NCBI GenBank assembly: GCA_013399855.1
Contig: VXAY01002475.1
Location: 864,552-928,551 of the forward strand
Direction of reading: 5' to 3'
Length of the DNA stretch: 64,000 nucleotides
From: Oxyruncus cristatus
Taxonomy: Eukaryota; Chordata; Aves; Passeriformes; Cotingidae
Part shown: one piece after another, positions 1-13,700 of the stretch
Layout of the letters: each line of letters opens with the position of its first letter
How positions within the stretch are numbered: the first letter of the stretch is position 1
Translations under genes and position numbers: made by a program
Notes under the pieces: model-generated
The model's database searches: none
Seen by the model: only the letters and a program-made list of their open reading frames with translations
Told to the model about the DNA's origin: nothing

Positions 1-1584
1 AGCACAGCATCGTTGCTTTTAGTGTCTCTTGAGCATCCCCGGTCAGTGCACATCATTGGTGATACTTGGTTACAGGCTTGCAGATTGCAAACAGAAAACA
101 GACTAAATTGAATGGCTTGTTCTGGAACACACGCTGTGCTCTGGAGTTCATAGTGTGGCTCGTAGGGGGTGTTGCTGTCAGAGTGGCTTGACTTGGTTAC
201 GGGTGTGTAGGAAGAATATCCGTATTTGCGGTGTACGTGTAACTATGTTTCATAAATCACACTAGATCTAAGCCAGGTTTTCCTTTCGTTACATATTATC
301 ACAGTGGTTGTGCTGCAAAGACAAGTGAAATTGTCTAACCACTTGTACTTGGCTCGTACACTGGTTCTGGTTTTTCTTTTGTTGATTGAGTCTGACCCCA
401 AATATGTAAGAACTTTAACAACTAGGAGGTCAAAAGTGCTAATTTCCATTACCCATCCTGAAATGTGAGGGATGTGTTTGAAATAGCGCGGAGTTTTCTT
501 CCTTTCTTTTTAGGATTCTAGTAAAGGTCAGACTGCAGACTAATGGAAATGCAGAGGCCTGTGGCTTGTGACAGATTCAAGTTATGGACAGTAAAGCTAT
601 CTTGAGCTGTTACGTTAACAAAAAAACCCCAACAACAGAAACCCTGAATCATCTTCACACTTGGTTTCCTGCAGTCCTCTCTGTAATGTTTTCTGAACTT
701 AGGGGTGACCAGGCCTGAGAGATGCTGTGAGACCAACAGTGACTGATCCTAGTTTGTGAAAAGAACTTAGGGGTGACCAGGCCTGAGAGATGCTGTGAGA
801 CCAACAGTGACTGATCCTAGTTTGTGAAAAGAACTCTTGTGGAGAGGTGCTGTTGTTGCGTTGAGCCCTTCAAAGTAAAGATTCAGCCAGTGTCCATTTA
901 AGTGAACTAAAGTGAACAATGCCATGACCTTTCTGTCTAAATATGTTGCTTAGACTTTCCTTTGTGGAAACTTCAGGTGTGGACACTGTTGGTTTATTAA
1001 AGTATGAAAAGAATGCTTGTGCTGTAGAACATGAAAAGACAAGAAAAGGAAAGGGCAACTGTGAAAACACACCTTTAGCTGAAACTAGTACCTGCAGTTT
1101 GTCATGCATTTTTCTTACAGCTTGCTCTTCGCTCACAGTAATCCCAAGTGTCATTTTGGATCAGTTGTGTGCGGCATCAGCTGGCTTTATGCATGTTCCA
1201 AAATAATTTGGATTATTGCTTGATACCAGGTCTGGGTGATGTAGGCAGGGTTTAACAAGGCCTAATATGTACAAGAATGACAGTGTAATACTTAAAGGGT
1301 TTTAGATCTTACCTGGAGAACAGAGTAAATCAGTACAGTAACTGTGACTGAAGGCAGGTATGGACAAATGAGACCCTCTTTTGGAACAGGGTTGATGTTC
1401 CAGAGAAGAGAGCAACTAACCAAGTAGGATACTCTCTTCACTAAGAATAACTGAGCTGTGTTGTAGAAAGCAGGCTCATTAGGTCTTAAAGCTGAACAGG
1501 AATTCTGTGGAGTAGAGGAGTGAGTGATAGCTGCATTGAGCTGACAGTTTGTGGTGTTTGCTTTGGTCCCTCTCCTCTTCCCAG
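1..1584 (+). other. SHCBP1 intron 1 (3' part)
   Basis: This non-coding lead-in to exon 2 has no CpG-rich or promoter-like stretch, so the SHCBP1 promoter and first exon are not in the window. Apart from the 68-bp tandem duplication at 695-835 I see nothing distinctive. Open frames here (for example 943-1206) show no recognisable protein. Confidence 0.7.
695..835. repeat. Exact 68-bp tandem duplication
   Basis: The unit beginning GAACTTAGGGGTGACC at 695-762 is repeated base for base at 763-830, followed by the first five bases of a third copy (831-835). The perfect identity implies a very recent duplication, a polymorphic VNTR seed or an assembly artefact. Confidence 0.95.
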
Positions 1585-1773
1585 CTGTGCACCAGGAAGA
1601 CGCTCAGAGTGATTCGAGTGCTGACTCCTGGAGTGATTATGGCAGTCGTGGCAACGTGGGGACTGCTTTGGGAAGGGCTGTGCCAGACGGGAATGTGCTT
1701 CTTCCAGATATTTTTCACACCGATCATCTTTTCTTTTACGAGCGATTTAGTACTTACCAGGATTACATCTTGG
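1585..1773 (+). CDS. SHCBP1: SHCBP1 exon 2
   Basis: The acceptor is the pyrimidine tract ending CCCAG before 1585, and the donor is GTAAGT at 1774. The exon starts with the last two bases of a codon and ends with the first base of an Ala codon. It encodes the acidic Ser/Asp stretch QEDAQSDSSADSWSDYG and then HLFFYERFSTYQDYIL, which is strongly SHCBP1-like. A second AG at 1594-1595 could be an alternative acceptor, but the residues upstream of it fit the family. Confidence 0.9.
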
Positions 1774-4700
1774 GTAAGTAATTTCATAGTAGAAAAAGAA
1801 GATGGTGTCAGTTTTCTTGTGACTGTTTAAATGATCCAGTTTAAGTGGAGTCAATTGTATATTAAGCTGTGAGATGCTTTTAACGCTGTAATCTCAGCTG
1901 CTCTAGCTGGTGGACTAGGAGGCAATGGTTTTGATATAAATTAATAAAATCTGACTGATGGGAAGGCAGAGATGTTAACAGTGGTTTCTGTGCCTTGTTT
2001 TAGCTTGTCTTACTTGAATTTTTTTGTGTGTAGTAAGCCTGATCAAGATAAGGCACAGGTTATGTGTTTAGTACCATTGGCACTGAAATCTTCAATACCT
2101 GGAGGGTTGAGTATTGTATCTCTTCTTCCAGAGAAGCACAAAACAGATACCTCTCCAACTCTCAATACTAAGAGAAACAGCAAAAATGCTGACTGTTACC
2201 AGGAGCAAAACAGAATGAAGTCCAACTTTGGAGGTGGCAGAGGAACATTTGAACTGTGTTGTCTTTCATTTTCCAGTTATCTGAAGGACTTTTCTTTTGT
2301 TCCTTGCATAAATGTACTGTCTTCAATTTCCTTTTAGCTGACTGCAAAGCTTCTGAGGTGAAGCAATTCATAGCTGAGTACCTGGAGAAGGTCCTTGAGC
2401 CGTCTGGCTGGCAGGCAATCTGGCGCACTGATGTGTTTCAGGTTGTCGTTGGGGTAAGTGGAATGTTGTTGCTCAGGCATTTGTCTCCAATTAATATCGT
2501 TTGCCTCTGTAACAGACTGGTTACATATCCATGAAGTTTACCAGCTGGTAGAAAATAATGATAATGCTGTCATATCTAATTGCCAGTGATGGCCAGAGCA
2601 ATAGGAATTTTTTTTCTAAGGGCTCATTGCTTGAAATGGGAAGGGAGAACACCGAGTCAATGGGAGTGAGCTGTGAGGCAGAACTGCAAGGGCACAGAGG
2701 GGATACTCAGTCCAGAGCTGTTGGTTGTTATGTAACTGGCTTTTTTATCAGTAGAATGATTCTTTTTAACCTACCTTGGTACTGACAGTAGCTCTTCTGC
2801 TTTGCATACACCTGTCTTAGACTCAGGTGGGATACTCCTTTTCTAGTTCTCTCAATGCCCAGGTCATACATCTTTGTTTCAAGCCTTGGATGTTTGAACT
2901 TGCAGTTCCATTACATGGTTGAAGAGGGAAAAACTTTGTACCCCCTCTGCTCTTCTGCCCAGTTAGTGACAAAATGGCTTTCAGTGGCCCAGACTAACCC
3001 TTGGATTGTTTGTATCCTAGGGGCACTTCGAAAAATGAGCCCTGAAGGAGACCCAAGGAACTGTAAGGTGTTGATTTGTTTGAGTCTGAGGATATTGCTT
3101 TTGCCATTTTTTAAAAGCAGTGAAACAAGAAACCTAAATAGGGAGAAACTTACTGGCCTTGTTATGAGCACTATGAGGGATTTGAATGTGGAAAAGGCTC
3201 TCTAGATGTGTGGTTCTGAGAAGCTTAATTCTGGGCTATCCCTTCAGCTGCAGAGTTGGCCTTCGCTGTGCTGTGCCATTTGTGTTGGTTTGTGTGGCTC
3301 AGCTGCACCCCAGTGGGCCCTCATGTCCACCTTTGTCAGCTGGATCTAAGGTTCTGAGAGCTCTTCACAGCTCTTTCTTCCAACAGGTTGTTGATGTGGA
3401 TTACTCGGCTCTGAAAGCTATTGTGCAACTCAGTGACCCTTTCCTGTGCGAGTCACGGGACAGCAGCTTTACCTTGGAGTGCATGCAGGAACTCCTGGAG
3501 CTGAAGCAATATCAGATCCTACTGCAGGAGCTGTGGGTTGTGTATGATGAGTCAGGAGAGTTTGACCAGACAGCACTGGCTGTAGAGCATGTCAGGTAGG
3601 ACAATTACACTCTGCTAGTGCCCAGTGGGTCATATCCTGAATTCTTGTAGCCATTCTGGGAGCTCCATGAGCCAAGCTTTCCAAAGTAAATCTGATGACT
3701 GGTACTCTGAGGAGACTGCTTTCCCTCTCCCTTCCAACCCAGATTTCCTTGGACTGTATCACCCTGCAGACTCGAGTGTAGTGTTCTTTTCTCTTCTGTA
3801 TAATTTTGGTGAATTTTTCCTTTTTTGTCACATTTTTTTTTTCCTGCATTTTACCTCCTCTCCTAAATTTGCTCTTTGTTCTTTAGGGTTCACATCTTCT
3901 GTTTTCTTTTCCTTTCTTTATCATCTCTCTCTCTTTTCCATTTCCCTTCCTTTAATGCACTACATGCTGTTTGAAAGCTCTCTACAAATAGGCTGTAGAA
4001 CTGGATAAAAAAGCTAAAATAGGGGGAATGACCTACATTGTCAAAAAGAAAGCTTAGCTGAAGGATGCCTGGCCACAACCAAACAACAAAAAAGAGGATC
4101 CAAAAAGTGTCAGTCCCGTTTTTCAAATTCAGTTTTTAGCTGTTTACTCTCTTTTGATGAAAGTGGGACTCAGACCATTATGAATTTTGAACTCAGACAT
4201 ACAAAATAAAACTCATTATGCAGTTAAATTTGTCTGTATACTAAGCAGCTTATGGGACAGTAGCATTGATTTGGAGAGAAGGGAAGCTTTGGGATGAAGT
4301 CTCAGATTGGTTACATTCGTGTTTCCAATGCTGTTGCCTCTGCTCTCCTTCCTTCTATGATTAAACACTTACTTTGCTTCAAAAGGTTCTTCTACCGGTG
4401 GATCTGGAGGACCTGGGACGAGGAGGAGGAGGATGAGTTTGATTACTTTGTGCGCTGTGTTGAGCCTCGACTGAGACTGTGAGTGCAACATCTTTGTTAT
4501 TGGGGCAGAACCACAGCAAAGGGTCATGTGGGAACAGTGACTTGATTTTTGAGCCCTGGTTTTCCCTGTAATTCTTGACCTTCCATCAGACAGCATCCCA
4601 GTGATAACCACCATCACACTGGTACAAGTTGTATTCCTAATAAAAGCTGTGCTTATGCCTTTTTTTTTTCCTGGGGTGAATTTCTGATAATTGTGTACAA

Positions 4701-7700
4701 TCTCTCAAGGTGGATGGGCAACTATTTAGAAAGTAAAATGTTTGTGTCTGTTCAGATTTTCTGGTTTTGCTGCTTTAAAATAAAATGGATAATATAATAA
4801 TAATGTAGGCTGCAGAGAATCTTGACTAAAGTACTGATGCAAAACTCCTCAGCTTCTCTCCAATCTTGTATTTGATCTTTGAGAATTGTACATGTGAAAT
4901 ATGCTGACCCCTTGCTCTGAATTGCAGGCATTATGACATCCTTGAACACCGTGTGCCTTCTGGGCTTGTAGCTGATTACCAGAACTTGTTGACTCAATGT
5001 GAAGAGCTTTATGAGAAGTTTCTAAATGTGAGGAACAGCATCTCAACCAGTGACTCGGACTCTGAAGTAGAAAACGTCTCCATGGTGGAAGGACTCAAAT
5101 TGTATGAGGAAGTAGAGCACTTAAAACAAAAGCTAAAACTGATTGAGAATCCTCAGCTGAGGTACTTGGTGGGTTTGTGCAAGGAGGAAGCCCTGAGGGA
5201 AATAACATATAGGATGTGTTTTCTGAAGAAGGAGCTGATGGCTGTGTTGTTCTTGTTGTAGGTATGTGTTTGGTTACCGAAAGTATGGAAGTCTCCAGGC
5301 TAAAGGACTGAGGACAACGGGTGCCAAGGTTATTCATGTTGTACCCTTGACCATTGCAGCACATCAGCTCCGGTTGCTGATGAGGGACAAACTTACCCCA
5401 GAATCTTATGGTGAAGATGTCCAAGTGCAGGTGGAGTAACAGGAATTGTCTGCTGATAGTTTTCCCCTCACAAAACAGTGTTGAAGAAAAAGTTAATTTA
5501 TCATGTCAAAGATACTACATTTGCCCAGTGCTGTTTTTTGTCAGTTCAAAAAAAAAAAAAAATCACTGTAATTTAAACAATGAGTGGTAAGACTGGATGA
5601 TACAAATAATTTCTCTTAATTCATTTGTGCCTGCTGAGTACACTATACAAGCAGTTTCCTTCCTGTGTGTAGGAAATGAGATGAACCTGTAATAATTCTA
5701 CAATGAAATATGGAAGGTGTAATACTTCCATTTAGTTTTGAAATACCCATGTCTCTTGATGCTGCTGATAATGATCTAGAGTTTGAAGGGAGAAATGTCA
5801 ATCTCTTGCTTTAGTCCTGTGTAGGACATCTATTTTAGAGCAATTACATTTAGTTTTAGTGAATTCAGGCAGGACTTTCAATTAAGGACAGTCAGAATTC
5901 CTTGGACCCAAATGAAATTGCTTGCTGTATTCTGACTGAGTTCATGAATTACAGATGGCCAGAATGGAGCCATGGGGAAGTCCTGGATTCACTTTAGGCT
6001 ATAAATCAGATTTTATATTCTTATGCTTACACTGGAATGTGCTGGGAAGGAATAAATGTGTAGTTTTTCTGTACTATTTTTCATCCTTTGGCATAGAATC
6101 TCACGGTAATGTTTGTGAAGGGTATCAACTTGCCTTCTTTATGAAGGAAAAGGAACATGTGGACACCATATTTGCACTGTGATATCTGAACTCTGTTTTG
6201 GGGTGACTTGAGCCAGGAGGGAAGGGTTACAGCAGTGTTCAGACCAGCTCTGATCTAGTTGCGGAATTGTTATTTATTTTGTTTACTTTGTCACCTATTT
6301 GTTCAGTAATTCATGGCAAGTCACTTGGGGCACAGTTCAGATGTTGGCCTGGAAAAAAGGCCATAGTGAAGTTTGCTTTCTGTTGCACATGCTCCTTTAT
6401 CTGTGTCTCTGCCCCACTTTCCTCATGGGGAAGTAGGCATGACACAAACATCAAAGGCATGTGTTAAGGTTGTTTTTGTCCAGAGAGTGCTACGATTCCT
6501 GAATTCCAAGCAGAAATCATGTATTATTGATGCCATTAAAAAGGGTTTCTTTACAAAAGCAGCAACATTTAATTGAAAAGCAAGCTCTAAGGGCATAAAT
6601 TCATCCATTTTTATAGCATTCTTCAGGAGCTGATTGTAGTTTATTTTGTCTTTTGCAGTTTCACAATGACCCACTGACAGCTGTAAGTGCCTGTTACGAA
6701 GGAGACACAGTCATCATCTTTCCCGGGCATTACGTTGTAGATGGCGTGTTCTGCATTGCTGACTCAGTTGAACTAGAAGGTAGAAGGTTTGATAGCATAA
6801 AGGTCCATAAAACAAGGAAATGGAACAAATTAAACTAGCTCTGCATAAGGATTTACTCTTTACACAGTTTGCTGGGAACATTAGCTTTTTTCTTCCAAGC
6901 ATTCCCGTTTCTGCTCTAGAGCCATGTCTAAGGCAGGGTGGAGTAAGTTCTTTCATTAGCCATAGTGCAAATAAACTGCAGATACTGCTGACTAATAGCA
7001 AATTCATTATTTCCTCCTGTTTGTCTGCATAAATTGTGATTCCATAGGTAATAGAGAGGATTCAACAGAGACATAAGAGACTGGATTGTTGTGATCTAGG
7101 AAGCACAGAAGTAATTCTGAGAGGCTTCAGTTTGTAGAGCCACTGACTTGAGTACATGAGAGATGTCCTTTTTTGCACGTCTTGATCTGCTTCAGGGGTA
7201 CACTCTGAGCCCCACAGTCAGTACAGCCCTGGGGAATGCAGAGGAAACGAGCCAGGGGCTGTTAGAACTTGGTTTATGGCACTTCGAGCATGTCAGCAAT
7301 GACTCTATTATGTGAAGCACGTGGGTAAAGGGGGGAGCTTTTGGTTTAAATTTTATTCTACATTTTATTCTGTAGAAACAGACACAGCATATGTCTTTCT
7401 GATTTTTTCTTGCAAAATATTTGTGTTTAAAATCCTTTTGCCTTGTCTAGGATATGTTGCTATCTCTCCCTCACCATTCTTGGTAACTCAGTGCAGTTCC
7501 TCAGCTTTAGGCAGGCACATTGTGTTGCAGTGTAATTGTTTATCGCTGGTGCTTGTGCAGCTCAGATACTTATACAGTTGCATTTTTATCTTGTCAAAGC
7601 TTCTTAATGGGAAGAAGGGTGAGAGTTTAATTTCCTGCTGTTCTGGACTTTAATTTTTCTTGCCCTTTTTGTTTTATGAGTGTCATTTTCTTTCTTGCCC

Positions 7701-10700
7701 ATCTTGTGTGTGTTTGATTTATACAGATAAACATGCTGATAGCCAGTGCACTTGCAGGATAAGGGACCTGGATAAAGGACTTTATTTATCTCAAGAATGA
7801 CATTGTTCTAAAATTGTGTGTGGTGGTATTTATTGCTTTTCAAGCTTTGAGGAAGCAGTAATACAAATGGTGCAATAGCACACATTAAAGGATGAGGTGC
7901 TCTATTTTAAGGAGCAAGGCATGGAAGTTCCTATCTTTAGTACAAACTATGCTCTGAGTGAGTACATGTCAGGGTATTTAATCTTCTTATATGGACTCCT
8001 GTTGGATAAGGTATTAGAGCAATAGTAGCAGCCAAAAACCTTTGAAGTAGGAGCATCAAGACAAACTTTGCTGGCACTAATCTGAGCAGCTGCTGCTTTG
8101 GTGGCTTTCTTGGGATGAAGGGCTGAGTCATGAAAGATATCATGTCATTTTGGTTAGTAGAGATTTTATTTTTTCTCCAGCCACTCTTTCAAGTCAGTAC
8201 CAAGGTTGAAAGTATGAAGATTAGGAAGTCAGGGATAAATGAAAACTTAGAGGAACTAAGTAAGGTTAAAGCAGTAGCTGCTGCAGGAAGTCATGGCAAG
8301 GATAACTTCCATGCTTGACAAAAAGGTGATGCGAAAGATGCAAAGAGCTTCCCTTCTGCTTGTGCAATAGTTCTTCAAGCTCGATTGGGGACCTCTAGCA
8401 TCAGCCCCTCTGTGATCAGTGTTACTGGATGACAACTGCCTTGAGCTCCTGTGGAGTCCCTGAGAAAGTGCGGGGTACAGCAGAACTGTGTCGTGTTGAA
8501 CAGCACTGGGCACCAGGGGAATCTTCCCTTCTCTGTTCCTTGCCTTGCATTGGCTTCCTTCTCTCTACTGGAGCTGCCAGTTCAGAGGTGAAGTGTGAAG
8601 CAAGCTGAAAACAGAGAAAGTGCAAGGTAATCTGTAGGACAGTTAGTCCCAAAACTCTTGCCTTGCCTATTAACCTCTTTCTGTAGTGGTGTGAAGCTAA
8701 ACCCTAGATCTGCCACTTGCTGTCCTGTGCTGCTCTCCTTTTATGCGCTGGAAGTGAACTGCCCCATGCACCTCCTCTCCAGGGGTGACCACAAACCAGG
8801 AGCAGTGGGGAAAGATTTCTAAGTAGTATCATATGATGAAGTATCAATTACTTAACTTTGCATTATATTAGCTGTCTTTAAAACTTTCTGCCAACTCTTG
8901 TTCACAGTTTGTTCTTTTTTTTTTTTTTTTAACCTTTCTAATTGCACATGGTAGTATTCATTTATGTACTTGGCTAGAAGCTGGCACTCAGGCACCTCTT
9001 ATCTGAGTTTGTGTGTGCTTTCAGAAGATGATAGGACTCGTGCTGCTTTAATAGATGTTGCATTATTGCCTTCCTTATCATGATTCTTGTCAGTGACAAG
9101 CAATAAAAGCTTTACATGCTCATAAATTTCCCTGTAAGTGTTTGAATGCTGACAACTGTGGATGGCTCAGTAAATCAATGTTGGTACATACTTGTAAAAG
9201 CTTCTTTTTAATCTGAATTCATCTGGAAGCCTGTGTAACACACAAACACTGAATTTTCACCCAAGTTTCATGTTGAGTCAGGCTTACTAACAGTATCAAG
9301 TCCTTTGCACTCTTTTTCCTTGTGTTGTGGTGGTGACTGCTTTTTCCTTCTGTGCTCTTTGAAACCTCTGCCTGTTCTAGTGAATTTGTGTCCTTTGAAA
9401 GCAGACTGCAGGTGCCTGTGTGTCCTCATTGCATCCCTGTAGGAGATCGGGAAATCGAGTTAAAGACTTGGGAGATATGGAGAAAGACTGTTTATCCAAA
9501 GCAGAACATTTAGGAACGCCTACCTTCAGAAGAACAGAAGCTTGTCTCGTGTGATGATTTCCACATGTTTAATTATTATTGTTAATGCATGTTTGCTGAA
9601 TTGTACCCCAGTTTTATATATATTTCCCCTCATAATTTATTCCTAATTTCTTATTGGTTAGTTTAGTACTGCAATGCAGTATATCCCTATTTGGCTTGTT
9701 GCCACCCCCTGATTGTAATGTTCCAACCCTTTTTCTCCTTAATAAGAGTTAGCCCATCCTTTTCTTCCCTTATTTGTGAATCTCCGCCCAAGTTCTGGCA
9801 CCTTCCATACCCTACCCTATATAAGTCCTCGTCCCATGCTCCACCCTGCTATTCGCCTGCTTCCCTTCTGGGGTTCATGCTCTTTGCTTGTTCCCCTTCG
9901 GGTTTCTTGTAGCTCTTGAGCCTCGCTTACCTGGCTTAAATAATAAAGAGCGCAAAAGATCGTCAAGAACCCACAGGCGTGTACGCCTCCTTTTTTATAG
10001 CGACCGGCTATACATCCCCCTGCTCTGTTGTACTTTTGGAAGTGAGAACTTTGGCCTTAGCAAATGTGAACTCAGTTGTCCACTTGTTCAACTGTCTCAG
10101 ATAACTCTGCATTTTGTTGTGTGTCAGTTCAGTAAGGTAACTTTTGAATTTCGTTCTGAGTGCCTGTACCTTGGCACAGAGGGGCCAAGGTAAGGGTGTA
10201 GCCTGGGCACTTGGTAGAAAATCCTATTCAGTGTATTCGTACCTCAATTAAACCTCCATCTTTAATTTAAATGTCTGTTATGTACTGAGCACCTTGTTGT
10301 CACCAGTTATTCTTCACACTTGCATCTCTCCCCTCTGCTTTCAGGCTTTGGGCTGCCAGATGATATCGTGATAGAAAACCAGGGCAAAGGAGACAACTTT
10401 TTTGACTGTACAGGAGCCAATGTGAGGATCTCTGGTTTGAAGTTGGTGCAACATGATGCTGTGGAGGGGATTTTAAGTAAGTGTAAAAACATCTTGACCT
10501 TTTTGTGACTTTCATAATTTAGTGTTAGAATTAAAGCTGGGACCCAGTGATGGACTTTACTAGTTTCAACAAAATATTGTAGAGAGGAGCCCTACAGGTG
10601 TAAATATCGAGGCTTCCTCCTCTTCTCAACTTGCTTATAATGTGGACATCCAAATAACTTCTACTCTGTACTTTGAAGCTACTGTGGCTCTTATATTTTA

Positions 10701-13700
10701 TTACACTGGGATAAGATCATTTGACTTGATCACTGTTCTGCTGTTAAGGCAAGACTCTGACTGCTGCACAGCCTATGTCAGGCTACCCAGAAAAGGAAAT
10801 AATTCCTCTTTCCACAGAAAGCCCTCATGGCATTACTCAGCTGTAGCTGACCCAGCCAGTGCTCCACTGAGGAATGGCATATGCTGTAGAAGTGGTGTAA
10901 ACGTAGGTCCTGACAGCAGGTTCAAACTGAGGCTCAAGTAATCCTAAACTGTATCCAATAAGCTTATTGGCTGTGGCCTCCTGTCTTTGATGAATACTTT
11001 GCCTCAACAGATGTTTGATTTTAACATGTTAAAATGTTTGTTAACACTTGCATGCATGTATTTAATATCTTTTGAATTCAAAAGTCTCTTATGAATGTAA
11101 TGAAAAGATTGTTGCTGATGCCTGCTAGCACCTGAACTTAAAAAAAAAACTCCGAAGCAGTTAGTTGGGGTGAGATAAGGAAAGGATTTTACTGAGCTAC
11201 AGCAAAAGATATTACATGACGCGCGCGCAGAATACAGCTGTGTTACATCTTTTATAATGCTAACTGACCAATCCCAAAGGTGTCCGCCCTGTAACTTTTG
11301 CTCTGGTCTACCCTCTGATCCACCCCCAAGAATTGAGTCTGGGGGCGTTTCAGGACCACCCCTTCATCATCTTCATCATCTTCAGAGCACAAAGAGTACA
11401 CAGTTACCTAGTTTCTGACCCGGTGTTGTTGTTCAGGCTCTAATCCAGCTGTTCCCAAACAATCCAGGCCTTGCTTTAACATGAGACTAAACATCTTCTA
11501 CTGGCTTCAGGGGTAGATTTGATATGGGGAGCATAGAACGGGGTAAAAGGGTTAGGAATTTTACTACGGGGTAAGGGAATAAGGGTTGCTACTTTATAAA
11601 ACTACTTCTACTACTTATAAAACTTATAAAGCTTACAAAACTTAGAAAACTACAAAATAAACTATTAGGGCTTAAGGCAACATTGCTGTTCCAAAAAAAA
11701 AAAATGACAAACCTTTGACCAGTGTTCCCTTGCAGCAGTGTTCCTGCTAGTTCTAGAAAAACCCCCCGAGTTCAAACCATACATGGGCAAATCAGTAAAA
11801 TTAACCCAGAGTGCATAAAATTACAATGGGAGTTTTATCACAGAGCAAAAATGCTACAAGGCTGTCTATCTGCAGGAGGGTTTTGTCTTTCCATGACTGT
11901 TTCATCCAGCAGTAATTGGTTTCTGTGCATGCAGATATCCATCATGGGAAAACCACCTTGGAGAACTGTGTGTTACAGTGTGAAACCACAGGCATTACAG
12001 TGCGGATGTCAGCGGAGCTAGTGATGAAGAACTCTGATCTCTATGGGGCCAAGGTACAGACTAATCCTTAACTCTGCCTTCTTTCCTAATTTAGAGTAAA
12101 GGTTTCTGTTTGGAAATTGTGCAGTCAGTCACTGCATGACTTCTGTCGCTCTGGAGAGAACCTTTACAAATTAATTTTAGACAGCTACATGTTACTGAGT
12201 TTAAGAGATTGGTCCCAGGGGTCCCGTATCCTCTAACAGTGTCTAGAGAAATGTCTCATGCTGATTTGTGTGTGATGATTGGAAAATGATGTTGTAACAG
12301 GGGACATCTATGAAATAATAATTGATGCATTGCTGGACTGATTCGCATCCTGCAATATTTTTAAAGTGATTTTTCTGTGTTCTCTGCCCATAAAATCCAC
12401 CTTGTCCATGGATTCTTACAGAAGGGTGATAAACACAGACATGTCCCTGATAAGGACATTTTGAAGAATGATGGGGCTTGGAGTGTTGAGGGGGATGACT
12501 AAAGAACAAGAAAGTAATGCAAGGCTATGCAGCTACTCTTCACCAGGCTTTTATGGCCTGGTGGCAATAATACAATCCCCGGGGCCTCAACTTTGAGTAT
12601 TGCTTTTTAAACTGGGTAACAAAGCTGGGGTGGTAACACAACTTTGCATTGTGCAAACTGGGAGATGAACACACAGATCTGCAACGGGGTCGTCAGGTTA
12701 AACTGTAAATGTGCCTGAACTGTTTGTAAACTGCTGCCAATTGTGTCTTGCAGGGAGCTGGTGTGGAAGTATATCCAGGGAGTACGTGCACCCTGCTCCA
12801 CAATGGCATACACCACTGCAAGGAGGGAATACTCATCAAGGTCAGTCCCAGGCACAATACACTTGTTTTCTAAAACTTACAGCTGCTAGAATCAGTGCCA
12901 GTAACTCATGTTTAGGTTGGCTTAAAGCCTTGCTGCACTATGCTGAAACTCTTACATGTCACATATGATGATAATGGTACTTGTTTGCCTTGGGTTGGCC
13001 ACCAGAGCAGTCAACTGGTTTGATTTCTTATCTGCCAGAAAGAGAAAATGCCTTTTACAATGTCATTCGTATAGGCAAATAATCCAACCCTAGCCAATAC
13101 ACAGAACTGATTCCACCTAAAACTGGAAGACTTTAGCAGCCCTTTATCTGGACCTGACATGTTGGATTTTTATTTTTTTTCTGCAGAGTTTCTTAGATGA
13201 GCATTATGATGTTCCCAAGATAACCATGGTTAACAATGTGATCCATAATAATGAAGGATATGGTGTGGTCCTGGTTAGACCAGGACCCTCTGAGGTAAAG
13301 GATGCTTCAGCACAGACAACAAAAGGTATTTATTTTTCTCTTCCTTGAAGAAACCCCTAAAACTAGTAAATCTAGTATACCCAGGCTTTTGGATTGAATA
13401 ATTCATAGTTTGTATTCGAAATTTGTGGCTGTCACGAAGTAGCAAACCAAAGAGTGGGAAGAGGTGAAGATGTTAAGACTGAAGAGAATGAATTACATGA
13501 GCTTTTAATGATGGGGCTGTTTTGCACGACTGTGGTGACATTCTTGCTGTTTCCTGCCTTAGGGAATACACAACCTTCGCAGTCAGGTGATGAGACACAA
13601 CCTACCCAGTGTGTTGAGGAGGTCAGGCAAGAACAACAACCTGAGTGTGTAACTGATGAGTTGGAGCGTTATGAGCGAGCTGGGACTTCTGGGCAAACTG

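Noticed and set aside
13295..13300. Alternative donor GTAAAG inside SHCBP1 exon 12
   Set aside because: Using it would end in phase 0 while the last exon needs phase 1, breaking the conserved C-terminus.
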